Below, in pieces: positions 12,301 to 22,785 of a stretch of 64,000 bases of DNA. The notes under the pieces are model-generated. The model had not been told where the DNA came from and did no database searches. It saw nothing but the letters and a program-made list of their open reading frames with translations. The stretch comes from Cranoglanis bouderius. Lineage: Eukaryota > Chordata > Actinopteri > Siluriformes > Cranoglanididae. Where the stretch lies: assembly GCA_023630585.1 (NCBI GenBank), contig CM042535.1:33421399-33485398 (forward strand), written 5' to 3'. The first letter of the stretch is position 1; every line of letters starts with the position of its first letter. Both the position numbers and the translations under genes were made by a program.

Positions 12301-15300
12301 ATGGCACCTTTTATTTGAACCCACCCATTTTTCAAGTGATCAAAAATATTGGAACATGTGACTAACAGGTGTTTCTTATTGCCCAGGTGTGTCCTGTTAG
12401 ATTGTTTGTTTAAACAATTACTAACTGTGTACTCTTTGTCTGAGCCCTGGATTTTGCCTGTGAATACTGCATTTGTTGTTAAACAGGATAAACCAACATG
12501 AAGACCAGAGAGCTGTCTATGGGAGAGCCATTGCACAAACACAGTTGAGCTTTTTATTTCCTCCTTCTCCACATTTCACCCAGCCCTGGAATATACATAT
12601 TGCTCACCCTGGCTCGAGCATAGCATTTTACACAGATCTCTGAAGTCACAGAGTTCACTTTGAAAACCATCATCATAATGACAGACTCTCATTCTTTTCA
12701 CAACTTTTCACATTCCAGGCACTGCAAAAATTCAATTGCTTATTCACAGCTAATGAGACTTAATGAAACGCAAAAGGTCCCGGTCCTCGACCTTACAGAC
12801 ATGTAAAAGTGCTTCCAGTATCTCACGTAGCCAACGATATTCAATGCTGATAGGTAGGCCTATGTAATTGATCACACTGGTACAGCGACGTAATAGCATA
12901 ATGAACTTAATAGCAGTGAGTAGTCTCAGTACAAAGGGAAACATTTATGGATTGCACATTCTATCAGCTTATGTGCGGTCACCTCAGTTAGCTACAAATC
13001 TCATTTGCCCAAAGCACTTCGAAAACAAAGCTACGTTTCATACAGTAAGCGTACTTACAATAAACATTAACTGCACAACATAATCAATAAAAAATCGTCT
13101 TACCTAAGACAAAATATTCCACAAAGCTGTCATGTCAGTGTCCTCCTACTCTTCCCTGTGGTCCCTTACGTATCCATGAGCGCACAAATGGCTCGGGATT
13201 GAACTTTGTAAGCGGTGGACCCATGATGTTCAAAAACATCGAAGACGAGATGGTGGGGATGGGAAGGGATGCATGCTGACGTGTTTTTATAGAATAACTT
13301 GCTAGTGTTCTCCCTTCAACCAGTTATGTTTGTCAACAATGTTTTCTCACTTCCTTAAAACTTTTACACTTTTAACTTTTTTTCCCCTCCCTGCTGAAAA
13401 CAAAACAAAACAACAGAAACAGAAACCATTACAGAAATTCTAATGGTTTCCACTACAAATACCATTACAAAGCATCAGTTAACCATTAAACCAAGAGACC
13501 CACAGGGACCATTACAATTTGCATTAAAACCAGTACAACTCCCATTTTAAGCATTAAACTTCTTTTCCTTTCGGCTGTTCCCTTCAGGGGTTGCCACAGC
13601 GAATCATCTGCCTCCATCTAGCCCTATCCCCTGCATCCTCTTCTCTCAGACCGACTACCTTCATATCCTCCTTCACTACATCCATAAACCTCCTCTATGG
13701 TCTTCCTCTCGGCCTTCTGCCTGGCAGCTCTAACCTCAGCATCCTTTTACCAATATATTCACTCTCCCTCCTCTGAACATGTCCAAACCATCTCAACCTG
13801 GCCTCTCTAATTTTGTCTCCAAAACATCTCACACGTGCTGTCCCCCTGATGTACTCATTCCTGATCCTATCCATCCTCGTCACTCCCAAAGAGAACCTCA
13901 ACATCTTCAGCTCTGCTACCTCTAACTCTTCCTCTTTTCTTTTCCTCAGTGCAACTGTCTCCAAATAATACAACATCGCTGGTCTCACTACTGTCCTGTA
14001 CACCTTTCCTTTCATTCTTGCTGGTACTCTTTTATCACACAACAGACCTGACACTTTTCTCCACCCATTCCAACCTGCCTGCACACACTTCTTCACCTCT
14101 TTTCCACACTCCCCATTGTTCTGGGCTGTTGACCCTAAGTACTTAAAATCCTGCACCTTCTTTATCTCTTCTCCCTGTAACCTCACTGTTCCACTTGGAT
14201 CCCTCTCATTCACACACATGTATTGTCTTCCTGTGACTAACCTTCATTCCTCTTCTCTCCAGAGCAAACCTCCACCTCTCTAGACTTTCCTCCACCTGCT
14301 CCCTGCTCTCACTACAGATCACAATGTCATCCACAAACATCATAGTCCATGGAGATTCCTGTCTGACCTCATCTGTCAGCCTGTCCATCACCACCGCAAA
14401 CAAGAAGGGGCTCAGAGCCAATCCTTGATGCAGTCCCACCTTCACCATGAACTCCTCTGTCACACCTACCGCACACCTTACCACTGTCCTACTGCTCTCA
14501 TACATATCCTGCACCACTCTAACATACTTCACTGCCACTCCAGACCTCCTCATACAATACCACAGCTCTTCTCTTGGCACCCTGTCATACGCTTTCTCTA
14601 AGTCTACAAAGACACAATGCAGCTCTTTCTGACCCTCTCTGTACTTCTCCATCAACATTCTCAAAGCAAATATTGCATCTGTAGTGCTCTTTCTTGGCAT
14701 GAAACCATACTGCTGCTCACAAATGCTCACTTCTCCCCTTAGCCTTGTTTCCACTACTCTTTCCCACAACTTTATTGTATGGCTCATCAGCTTAATACCT
14801 CTGTAGTTTCCACAACTCTGCACATCTCCCTTGTTCTTAAAAATCGGCACCAAAACACTTCTCCTCCATTCCTCAGGCATCCTCTCACTCTCTAAGACCT
14901 CACTGAACAACCTAGTAAAAAACTCTACTGCCATCTCTCCTAGACACTTCCATACCTCCACTGGTATGTCATCAGGACCAACCGCCTTTCCTCTCTTCAT
15001 CCTCTTCAAAGCTCTCCTAACTTCACCCTTGCTAATCCTTTCTACTTCCTGCTCAACAATATTTGCCTCTACTACTCTTCTCTCCCTGTCATTTTCCTCA
15101 TTCATCAGTTCCTAAAAGTACTCCTTCCATCTTTCCCTCACCCTCCTGTCACCTGTCAACACATTTCCATCTCTATCTTTAATCACTCTAACCTGCTGCA
15201 CATCCTTTCCATCTCTATCCCTCTGCTTCACCAACCGATACAAATCCCTCTCACCTTCCTTACTATCTAACCTTGCATACATGTCCTCATAAGCTTTCTG

Positions 15301-15642
15301 TTTGGCCTTTGCCACCTCTATCTTAACCTCACGCTGCATCTCCCTATATTCATGTCTACTTTCCTCTGTCCTCTCACTGTCCACCAAGTCTCCTTGTCTT
15401 CTTTCCTCCTTCCAGATGACACACCTAGCACCTTCCTACCTGTCTTCCTGATCACTTTGGCTGTAGTAGTCCAGTCATCTGGAAGCACCTCCTGACCACC
15501 TAAAGTCTGTCTCAACTCCTCCCTGAAAACCACACAGCACTCTTTCTTTTCCAACTTCCACCACTTTGTCTTCTGCTCTGCCTTTTAAGCATTAATACCA
15601 CTACAAAAAAAATGTGAGGGGTGTACTCAGTTTTGTGAGATA

Positions 15643-15713
<71 letters not shown>

Positions 15714-15738
15714 CATTAATACCACTACAAATTTTATA

Positions 15739-15825
<87 letters not shown>

Positions 15826-18013
15826 TATCTCGCAAAACTGAGTACACCCCTCACATTTTTAAAAAATATTTCATTATATCTTTTCATGGGACAACACTGA
15901 CGAAATGACACTTTGCTACAATGTAAAGTAGTGAGTGTACAGCTTGTATAACAGTGTAAATTTGCTGTCCCCTCAAAATAACTCAACACACAGCCATTAA
16001 TGTCTAAACTGCTGGCAACAAAAGTGAGTACACCCCTAAGTGAAAATGTCCAAATTGGGCCCAAAGTGTCAATATTTTGTGCGGCCACCATTATTTTCCA
16101 GCACTGCCTTAACCCTGTTGGGCATGGAGTTCACCAGAGCTTCACAGGTTGCCACTGGAGAGCTGGTGGATGTTAGAGACGTTGCGCTTCCGTTTGAGGA
16201 TGCCCCACAGATGCTCAATAGGGTTTAGGTCTAGAGACATGCTTGGCCAGTCCACCACCTTTACCCTCAGCTTCTTTAGCAAGGCAGTGGTCGTCTTGGA
16301 GGTGTGTTTGGGGTCGTTATCATGTTGGAATACTGCCCTGCGGCCCAGTTTCCGAAGGGAGGGGATCATGCTCTGCTTCAGTAGGTCAAAGTACATGTTG
16401 GCATTCATGGTTCCCTCAATCAACTGTAGCTCCCCAGTGCCTGCAGCACTCATGCAGCCCCAGACCATGACACTCCCACCACCATGCTTGACTGTAGGCA
16501 AGACACACTTATTTTTGTACTCCTCACCTGGTTGCTGCCGCACACGCTTGACACCATCTGAACCAAATAAGTTTATCTTGGTCTCATCAGACCACAGAAC
16601 ATGGTTCCAGTAATCCATGTCCTTAGTCTGCTTGTCTTCTGCAAACTGTTTGCGGGCTTTCTTGTGCATCATCTTTAGAAGAGGCTTCCTTCTGGGACGA
16701 CAGCCATGCAGACCAATTTGATGCAGTGTGCGGCGTATGGTCTGAGCACTGACAGGCTGACCCCCCACCCCTTCAACCTCTGCAGCAATGCTGGCAGCAC
16801 TCATACGGCTATTCTGCAAAGCCAACCTCTGGATATAATGCTGAGCACGTGTACTCAACTTCTTTGGTCGACCATGGCGAGGCCTGTTCTGAGTGGAACC
16901 TGTCCTGTTAAACCGATGTATGGTCTTGGCCACCTTGCTGCAGCTCAGTTTCAGGGTGTTGGCAATCTTCTTATAGCCTAGGCCATCTTTATGTAGAGCA
17001 ACAATTCTTTTTTCAGATCCTCAGAGAGTTCTTTGCCATGAGGTGCCATGTTGAACTTCCAGTGACCAGTATGAGAGAGTGTGAGAGCGATAACACCAAA
17101 CTTAACACACCTGCTCCCCATTCACACCTGAGACCTTGTAACACTAACAAGTCACAAGACACCGGGGAGGGAAATTGGGCCCAGTTTGGACATTTTCTCT
17201 TAGGGGTGTACTCACTTTTGTTGCCAGCGGTTTAGACATTAATGGCTGTGTGTTGAGTTATTTTGAGGGGACAGCAAATTTACACTGTTATACAAGCTGT
17301 ACACTCACTACTTTACATTGTAGCAAAGTGTCATTTCTTCAGTGTTGTCCCATGAAAAGATATAATAAAATATTTACAAAAATGTGAGGGGTGTACTCAC
17401 TTTGTGAGATACTGTATATATATATACATATATATATACATATATATTAGTATTGTCAATTCAACATTAACATGTAATTTGTCTGAATTGTATTTGCCAC
17501 TGTTCATAATGATTAAAAGTTACCAACAAAAAAAAGTTACCAATTTTTTTTTGGCCTTTTATTCATTCATTCATACATTTTTGTTTGCAAGCTTTTAGAC
17601 CGCGTGCACCAATATGTGTATGAGGACAGATATTGGTACGCCATACTGATACCTTACACATGGGAAAAAAAAAATATATATATATATATATATTTAGACG
17701 CTAAAGTACTTACATGTGAATCTCTGCATAAACCCACGTCATATATTACACCTAATTATTTTGTAATCAAAGCGTTTTAAATGATGAATAGGTTACTGAT
17801 AAGCGGCGCCAGTGATGTGCATAGTGGCAAGATTCAGCAACGTGCTTTAGACTCTTAGTGCCTTTGTCCTACCTTTGTAAGCTGCGCTATTTTCTTGCAC
17901 ATTCTGGTGTGCATTTGATAATCATAAAGCTCCTCTTCTACGCTAGAGAAGTCTGCAGCGGTCCCGTTACATGCATCCGGTGGCAGGCTCATCTTCCTCG
18001 AGCTAGACGTCAT
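6336..18013 (-). CDS. fam184b: fam184b, 5' exons 1-3 (partial, spliced)
   Basis: Three exons on the minus strand: exon 1 at 17,873-18,013 (47 codons), exon 2 at 7,115-7,294 (60 codons), exon 3 at 6,336-6,986 (217 codons). All junctions are phase 0 with GT-AG borders. Exon 1 ends with the family signature around MCKKIAQLTK, exon 2 continues VIYSLNTKNEEQEA, and exon 3 opens with EEREQRAEAEHAEHMAVLTRE and runs into long acidic/basic heptad coiled coil, ending near LQARIE. From memory these match FAM184 N-termini. AEHAE followed by TRE and the QQSLNEHISQWQQRE region fit FAM184B better than FAM184A. Known: coiled-coil protein of poorly defined function. Two in-frame starts exist (18,013 and 17,992); the upstream one is chosen because it is first. 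Later exons are not in the window. Confidence 0.85.
7380..7426. repeat. 23-bp tandem duplication
   Basis: The unit TTTTGATGAGGAAGACTGC plus AAAA is present twice head-to-tail in fam184b intron 1. Confidence 0.8.
7490..8998 (+). mobile_element. Complete Tc1-like transposon
   Basis: The element is 1,509 bp, starts CAGGTGCATCTCAA and ends with the inverse, TTGAGATGCACCTG (one base differs further in). It is flanked by TA on each side. TIRs of about 200 bp frame one open transposase. It sits in intron 1 of fam184b in the opposite orientation to the gene. Sister copies lie at 58,401-59,908 (minus) and, split, at 20,408-21,077 plus 43,038-43,448. Confidence 0.92.
7753..8718 (+). CDS. Tc1-like transposase, intact (321 aa)
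   Basis: This protein cuts and pastes the surrounding element through its terminal repeats. The open frame runs ATG to TGA without a break. Residues 1-90 hold the paired helix-turn-helix DNA-binding region with a GRKR-type AT-hook-like linker (residues 36-44). The catalytic triad is complete: Asp135 in FSDES, Asp225 in FQQDLAPAH and Glu260 in DLNPIENLW. The 34 residues between the second Asp and the Glu give the DD34E spacing of Tc1. Length is slightly shorter than the usual ~340 aa, and the N-terminus looks a little abbreviated, so activity is possible but not shown. The copy at 58,401-59,908 has two nonsense codons, so this is the better preserved one. Confidence 0.92.
   Translation: MVSQFGSLGKPQRCIAREAGCSQSAVSKHVNRKLSGRKKCGRKRCTINRENHSLMRIVKQNRFKNLSELHKEWTEAGVKASRATTHRRVKEFGYSCRIPLVKPLLNHRQRQRRLTWAKERKNWTVAQWSKVLFSDESKFCISFGNQGPRVWRKGGEAHSPSCLKSSVQFPQSVMIWGAMSSDGVGPLCFLKTKVTAPVYQEILAHFMLPSADQLFEDADFIFQQDLAPAHTAKSTKSWLNDHGVGVLDWPANSPDLNPIENLWGIVKRKMRNKRTKNADELKATVKETWASIPPQQCHKLITSMPRQIEAVIKAKGAPTKY
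9001..9699. other. No recognised feature (fam184b intron 1)
   Basis: AT-rich DNA with a short ATA/AAT run at 9,401-9,416. No gene or repeat end was supported. Confidence 0.45.
9700..9945 (-). mobile_element. Tc1-family MITE fragment
   Basis: It contains the transposase-derived stretch equivalent to the 46,439-46,798 MITE ('gcacaggggcactgtcatgt', 'ggccccttagttccagtg'). It ends with 'ggtgtccagatacttttata', a diverged copy of that family's TIR. The left end is not recognisable. Confidence 0.55.
10370..10685 (+). repeat. tRNA-derived SINE
   Basis: The head has pol III-like boxes: A-box-like 'gtggttaagaagttgggcta' and B-box-like 'gagttcaaatccc'. The body includes 'gagcaaggcccttaaccct' and 'ggatgggttaaatacagagg', both very common in teleost SINEs. 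It interrupts ERV-like pol sequence. Confidence 0.75.
11550..12135. repeat. ~220-bp direct duplication inside ERV-like DNA
   Basis: 11,550-11,778 and 11,912-12,135 share long near-identical stretches such as 'gagcctacagagcattcctt' and 'gtctaaccagaggctgaccc', in the same order. They are separated by about 130 bp. Confidence 0.85.
12136..12545 (+). mobile_element. 5' fragment of a Tc1-like element
   Basis: It begins 'ccctccaaaagtattggaa' with a roughly 200-bp TIR that shares motifs with the element at 43,562-44,910 ('caggtgtgtcctgttagatt'). It runs into a transposase start around 12,499 (MKTRELS pattern). It is truncated about 50 bp later. Confidence 0.6.
12546..13544. other. Largely unassigned intron DNA; possible hAT transposase tail
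   Basis: On the minus strand, about 13,237-13,133 reads as a short frame containing NIMGPPLTKFNPEPFV and ending at a stop. This loosely recalls hAT or zinc-finger transposase C-termini; the assignment is weak. The part 13,400-13,545 is rich in degenerate ACCATTACAA-type repeats. Nothing else was recognised. Confidence 0.35.
13545..13557. repeat. LINE target-site duplication, left copy
   Basis: TTTTAAGCATTAA is repeated exactly at 15,583-15,595 and brackets the LINE. Confidence 0.85.
13558..15582 (-). pseudogene. 5'-truncated RTE-like LINE with broken ORF2
   Basis: A 2,025-bp minus-strand insertion bounded by a 13-bp TSD. From 15,554 leftwards it encodes an ORF2 remnant, followed by the RT domain (15,105-14,206) and a C-terminal tail with the RLRWFGHVQRRE and RRPRGRP patterns (14,219-13,695). 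RT motifs include FVDLEKAYDRVP, LHQGLALSPFLF and the catalytic FVDD box. Breaks: a nonsense codon between the frames meeting near 15,110, and frameshifts near 15,350 and 14,215. The endonuclease is missing through 5' truncation. The 3' end is at the left edge ('ggttgccacagcgaatcat' on plus). RTE clade is assigned from memory of the tail. Confidence 0.82.
15583..15595. repeat. LINE target-site duplication, right copy
   Basis: TTTTAAGCATTAA, identical to 13,545-13,557. Confidence 0.85.
15607..15822. repeat. Solo Tc1 TIR piece and two long (TA)n tracts
   Basis: 15,607-15,645 is a 40-bp copy of the neighbouring Tc1 end ('gtgaggggtgtactcag'). (TA)n tracts run at 15,646-15,710 and about 15,741-15,822. 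Between them 'aagcattaataccactacaa' repeats the sequence at 15,587-15,610. The arrangement suggests repeated insertion or template switching at one TA-rich spot. Confidence 0.8.
15823..17414 (-). mobile_element. Tc1-like transposon, second family
   Basis: A 1,592-bp element beginning CAGTATCTCGCAAAACTGAG and ending with the inverse ('ctcactttgtgagatactg'), flanked by TA. Its TIRs of about 200 bp extend over 'gacaacactg' and 'cagtgttgtc'. It inserted in or expanded a TA microsatellite on its left side. Confidence 0.9.
16069..17049 (-). pseudogene. Tc1-like transposase with frameshifts
   Basis: The start codon is at 17,049 (MAPHGKELSEDLKK). A one-base shift soon after it breaks the helix-turn-helix, and the main frame resumes at about 16,933. 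From there 263 codons keep the DDE core: Asp in WSDETKI, Asp in FQHDNDPKHTSK and Glu in DLNPIEHLW. Another frame change near 16,150 scrambles the tail before the stop at 16,069. Inactive. Confidence 0.85.
17417..17872. other. fam184b intron 1, 5' part
   Basis: AT-rich, with TA runs at about 17,417-17,450 and 17,673-17,694. No element or gene was recognised. The region becomes richer in CG towards exon 1. Confidence 0.5.
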
Positions 18014-18440
18014 AACCCTGGAGCCAAGTCTTCATTTAGAATATGCTGACAAATCACAAATCCGGCGATTACGCTCCTTAAATCACTCCTAGGCATTTCA
18101 ATGATAGTGTCATTTAGCCTAAGGAAACGTTCCGCGAGCGACTATAACGAACGACATTCTATGACAAGTTGTCCGTTGGTTGACCCCGGTAACCCGTGAA
18201 ATCAAAGTCTAATTCTATTGGCTACACGTTCACAGACGTTGCTTCTCCCCCGTAACGCCCCGCCCCACCGCACCCCGCTGTACAGAACACGCAGCACCGG
18301 CATGCGCGCCTGGCCAGGCGCCTGTATTCCTGTATTCGCAAGGCGGTGACGGCGTGACTTTATGGAAGGCCAAAACTTTGAATCGTGATTAAGGCGTATC
18401 AGACACGTCATCACGTCTATGCATTTTGGCACATCCTATA
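18014..18440 (-). promoter_or_regulatory. CpG-rich promoter region of fam184b
   Basis: The DNA immediately upstream of the first in-frame ATG is clearly richer in CpG than its surroundings, with GC-box-like 'cgccccgccccacc' (about 18,253) and a CRE-like GACGTCA overlapping the upstream ATG near 18,007. No TATA box was seen at a sensible place. Inference: a CpG-island promoter, possibly also serving a divergent transcript, for which there is no direct evidence. Confidence 0.5.
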
Positions 18441-18469
18441 GTCGTGATCGGGGTTGAGAAATACTTAAG

Positions 18470-18975
18470 TAATTATTATTTTTGGCGTTTTTTATACCTT
18501 ACTTGAATATTATTGAAATTGAATAATTGTAATTATTTTCCAGGGATTTTTTTTTTTTTTTTTACTCCTAATATTTGTATTTAGACGTTCAAAGTAGTCA
18601 ATACAAATCACAAACGTCTCTTTTTCTCTTATACAGCCAATAACTGTATCCTTTATATCAGTTCAATGGGTTCAGTTTAGCATCCAATCAAGTTAATCGA
18701 TGCAGGAAAGAAAAAAAAAAACGATCAAGAATCATTCATCATCTGCAGTGAACTCCTCATGTTATACAATTTAGTTAAGCTATAGCTATCTGAGTGTGTT
18801 TGAAAAAAGTATAAGCCACTGGACTGTGCCAAACTTGAGGATGAGCATCCCTGGTCTTACCTTTGTAAAAAGCTTCAATATGCTGGAGTAAACAAAGACC
18901 CACCTAAAACACATATCATATCATAATCTATCAATCTATCTATCACTCTATCTATCTATATATAAATAATGTGTT

Positions 18976-19062
<87 letters not shown>

Positions 19063-20407
19063 GGATTATTTAACTAAACTGGCCAAAATTCTTTGCCAGG
19101 TTAGACTGGCATTGTTTCCAGTAGCTATCATAAATTGCCTATGCAGCAAATCGAATTTTAGCTAATAGTAAATGTTGGTTGTTTTCATGATATTTTACTT
19201 ATTAATTCATTATCAAACTACTTTGCATTAATCATGCATAACATCAGCAAACAGACAAAAATTAAATGATGTTTCTGGCAAAACAGCATGGCTGCTTTAA
19301 AACAAAATCTTCTAATAGTTTTAGATAAGTAATAAAGGTTGCACTGAAAGAATGACATTAACTTAATTCCATCAGAAATGGAGTACAATTAAAAGTATAA
19401 AAGTATTTACTTTCACCTGAGTATATTTTTGGCTGGATACTGAGTAATATTTTGACACATTCTCTATAATTTCACTTAACACTGCATTCAACTTGCCATG
19501 GAAGTGGGACGTCAGAGCTCAGAATGACATGATTTTTGACTGTGTATTCAAGCTACAAAGTGGGGGAAAGTCTTTTGTTAGCAACAAGCTAGCCAGATAA
19601 CTGTGATGAGTGATGTATACTTTCCTCCTCAAAACAGCGAACTGTATAGTCAGTGTTATATATTCAACAAGCGAATGTGTCTGTATGTTGATTTATCTAA
19701 AGTCAAATAGTTGTACGTGCATACAGAAGAACTCATTTAAACGTAAGAATTGATACTTTGTCTACTGCTAATGCTGTTCTCAGCCATATTGATTGGATGT
19801 TACCTCCTGAACTTGTAAGGAATTTAGAGTTGAGAAGACCACCTGAGTTCACAAGTAGGAATTTCAAGTTGAGGGCATTCTTCTAGGTCAAGAATTAGTC
19901 AAATGCAGCATAGGTATAATTTCGCAGTACTTTTTGCACCCCTGTTTGTGGTTAATTACTAAAAGGACAGGATGTATTTCCAAGCCCTAATGACCCCTTT
20001 GTCCCTCCACTTAATAGTTTTACATTACAATGGCAACATGTGTTACTGCAGTATAAGCTGCCCATTCCCCTGTCATGCACACTCACATAGACACATATCT
20101 ATGTGATATTAATAGTCTTACTATCCTTTTGAGGACTTTCCATTGACATAATTATTAATGCAGTTTAATCAATGCTATAGTTACTCCCGAGTCTAACCCT
20201 AACCTCAGCACCGAAAAGAAATCCTTTTGACTCAAAATACAAAACAAAGAATGCACATGCGCACACACAAATGCACACAGCCTTATAATAAATTAGTAAA
20301 TAAAAGTTATTTTATATTGTGCTACAGTAGTGTAGATTAATTGCAGGACCAGGCTCATTAACATAGCCTAGATATAATTAGAAGATTATTTATATCATGT
20401 ACATTTA
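18470..20407. other. AT-rich intergenic DNA with a long (TA)n tract
   Basis: A (TA)n tract covers about 18,979-19,059, preceded by short TATC runs (18,926-18,960). Nothing coding or transposon-like could be supported elsewhere. Confidence 0.5.
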
Positions 20408-21077
20408 CAGGTGCATCTAAAAAAATTAGAATGTTGTGGAAAAGTTTGTTTTTCCCCGTAATTTCATTCAAAAAGTGGAACTTTCATATATTCTAGATTC
20501 ATTACACATAAAGTGAAATATTTCAAGCCTTCTTTTGTTTTAACTGGAAAAATCCAGTGTCTCAAAAATATTAGAATAAAGAATTTATAATACAGCAATG
20601 TCGACCTGAGAAGAGCTCTAATCAGCTAACCTTTTCAAAACACCTTTTTACTCAAAACACCGTTGCTCAGTGGTCCAAAGTCCTCTTTTCAGATGAAAGT
20701 AAATTTCGCATTTCATTTGGAAATCAAGGTCCCAGAGTCTGGAGGAAGAGTGGAGAGGCACAGAATCCAAGTTGCTTGAAGTCCAGTGTGAAGTTTCCAC
20801 AGTCAGTGATGATTTGGGGTGCCATGTCATCTGCTGGTGTTGGTCCACTGTGTTTTCTCAAGTCGAGAGTCGATGCAGCGTCTACCAGGAGATTTTAGAG
20901 CACTTCATGCTTCCAGCTGCTAACAAGCTTTATGGAGATGCTGATTTCCTTTTCCAGCAGGACTTGGCACCTGCCCACAGTGCCAAAACTACTAGTAACT
21001 GGTTTGTTGACCATGGTATTACTGTGCTTGATTGGCCAGCCAACTCGCCTGACCTGAATTCCGTCAAGAGGAAGATG
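20408..21077 (+). mobile_element. Left part of a Tc1 copy split by the 22-kb insertion
   Basis: It begins CAGGTGCATCTAAAAAAATT after a TA, the same family as 7,490-8,998 but more diverged. The transposase N-terminus is deleted near 20,660. The remaining frame covers the first catalytic Asp (FSDESKF), the second (FQQDLAPAH) and DLNS, where the catalytic Glu segment is lost. The sequence stops at 21,077 and resumes at 43,038. Confidence 0.88.
21072..21077. repeat. 6-bp target-site duplication, left copy
   Basis: AAGATG, repeated exactly at 43,032-43,037. Removing the insertion plus one copy restores continuous Tc1 sequence (gaggAAGATGagagac). Confidence 0.9.
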
Positions 21078-21288
21078 AGTAGCTATATCATGCACTTTAT
21101 GTCAAAAAAATGATTTATGACCCTCATGTCAGCCTGATTGACAGTTCAGCCCAACCTGTAATTTATGACCCCTCATGTCAGCCTGATTGACCGTTCAGCA
21201 CAACCTGTAATTTACGACCCCACCAGTCTTCTGTCTGTGTGTATGTATGCGCATGCGTGCGTGTGTGCGTGCGTGCGTGCATACATAC

Positions 21289-21348
<60 letters not shown>

Positions 21349-21566
21349 ATGGTTTTTACATCCCCGCTATGTGCGTGTTGAAAAAGCCAATGATTAAATA
21401 AATAGCTGTGGATAAAACATAGAAGAGGCTCCGTAATACCCATACGGTGTCTGGTCCACGAGTTCCCAAACCCTTAGAAGGACGATGTGTATTTCACCAA
21501 GAATACGTGTTGAAATGAGTGGTGTCGGCTTTTGCGTCAGTGGGGGAAAACAGGGGTGTTATCAAA
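21078..21566 (+). repeat. Left terminal inverted repeat
   Basis: It matches the reverse complement of 42,346-43,031, through 'cagtgggggaaaacaggggt' and 'gttatcaaa'. It contains two 49-bp subterminal repeats (21,124-21,222), a CG-rich GTGC stretch and a (GT)28 tract (21,291-21,346). Confidence 0.92.
21124..21222 (+). repeat. 49-bp subterminal repeats, 2 copies
   Basis: The unit starts TCATGTCAGCCTGATTGAC and ends TAATTTATGACCCC. Five more copies lie in the right TIR. Confidence 0.9.
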
Positions 21567-22247
21567 GGTGTTAGTTATCTTAAGTTATCATGTTAAAAAG
21601 TTAATTCATCATTAGAAAACCCTTGTGCAATTATGTTAACACAGCTGAAAATAATTGTGCTGTTTAAGGAAGCAGTACAACTGGCCTTCTTTGGGCTACC
21701 TGAGTACCTGGAGCATCAGCAAATGGGTTCAATTACAGTCTCAAAATGGCCAGTAACAAACAGCTTTCTTCAGAAACTCTATTATCTAAAGTCTATTGTT
21801 GTTTTGAGAAATTAAGGCTGTTCTATTTGAGAAATAGACAAGAAATTGAATATATCTTACAAAAGCATGTACTCGTCCCTTCAAAGAACATGACTTGAAT
21901 TAAATTGTTACTTCTATCAAGCAATTCCACTGCAATGGCTTAGTTGGTGGCTTGGTATTCAATCTACTTCAATTAGACATAATTTTAATATTAGCAATAT
22001 TTTTCCTCTTCACATATTAAGGCACTGGATTTATAAGAATCTAACAATTCTGTGATTGTTAGATATTGACCCATAGAGTAGATACAAGTAGAAAGCAGAT
22101 AAAAATTTTCACCTTTGTTCATTTATTTATATATCATCAGTAACTAATTCATCCTGCTCAGGGTCGAGGAGGATCCAGAGTCTATCCCGGGATTACAAGC
22201 GGCAAGAATATCTTAGATGGGGTATCGCTCCATTACAGGAGACCACA

Positions 22248-22295
<48 letters not shown>

Positions 22296-22391
22296 TACCA
22301 ACCAGTAGGTCTATGGATTGTGGGAGAAAACCAGAGAACCCGGAGGAATCCTGCACAGACACAGGGAGAAAATGCAGTTCCGCATAAACAG

Positions 22392-22785
22392 CAGAGTTGC
22401 CAAGTCCGCTTATAATATGTGACTTTGGGCTTCTTATTTTCTGAAGTCACTTGAAAAAAATCACGGGTTGTGGGTTGCGTTTTTTTGGGCTTGTTTTAAA
22501 AATATGGTTGCTTGTTAGGAAAATCTGACTGACTGAAAATCTGACTTGTGCTGTGGTGTAATTCACCCTCCTACAAATCCCCACGTGGACCTACAGTATA
22601 CCACCCCCTCCTCCCCCTCATTAGAGAAAAATCACGTTGTAATTCCTAGTGATGATAGTTAGTATAGTACACGTAGATAGACATATGTGCATTTCCACAA
22701 ACAATGCTGCCAACAAAGTAGTCCATGTATGGCAAAAAGTATAACAAAGACTGGGAAAGGATTAACAACTTAAAGTTTATGGTAA
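22392..22785 (+). mobile_element. hAT-like MITE, left half (copy A)
   Basis: It starts CAGAGTTGCCAAGTCC after ATAAACAG, as in the complete copy at 31,250-31,905. The right half is replaced by AT-rich DNA. Confidence 0.75.

Noticed and set aside
21165..21443. Open frames across the TIR GT tract
   Set aside because: They consist mainly of the microsatellite and are repeated in the other TIR.
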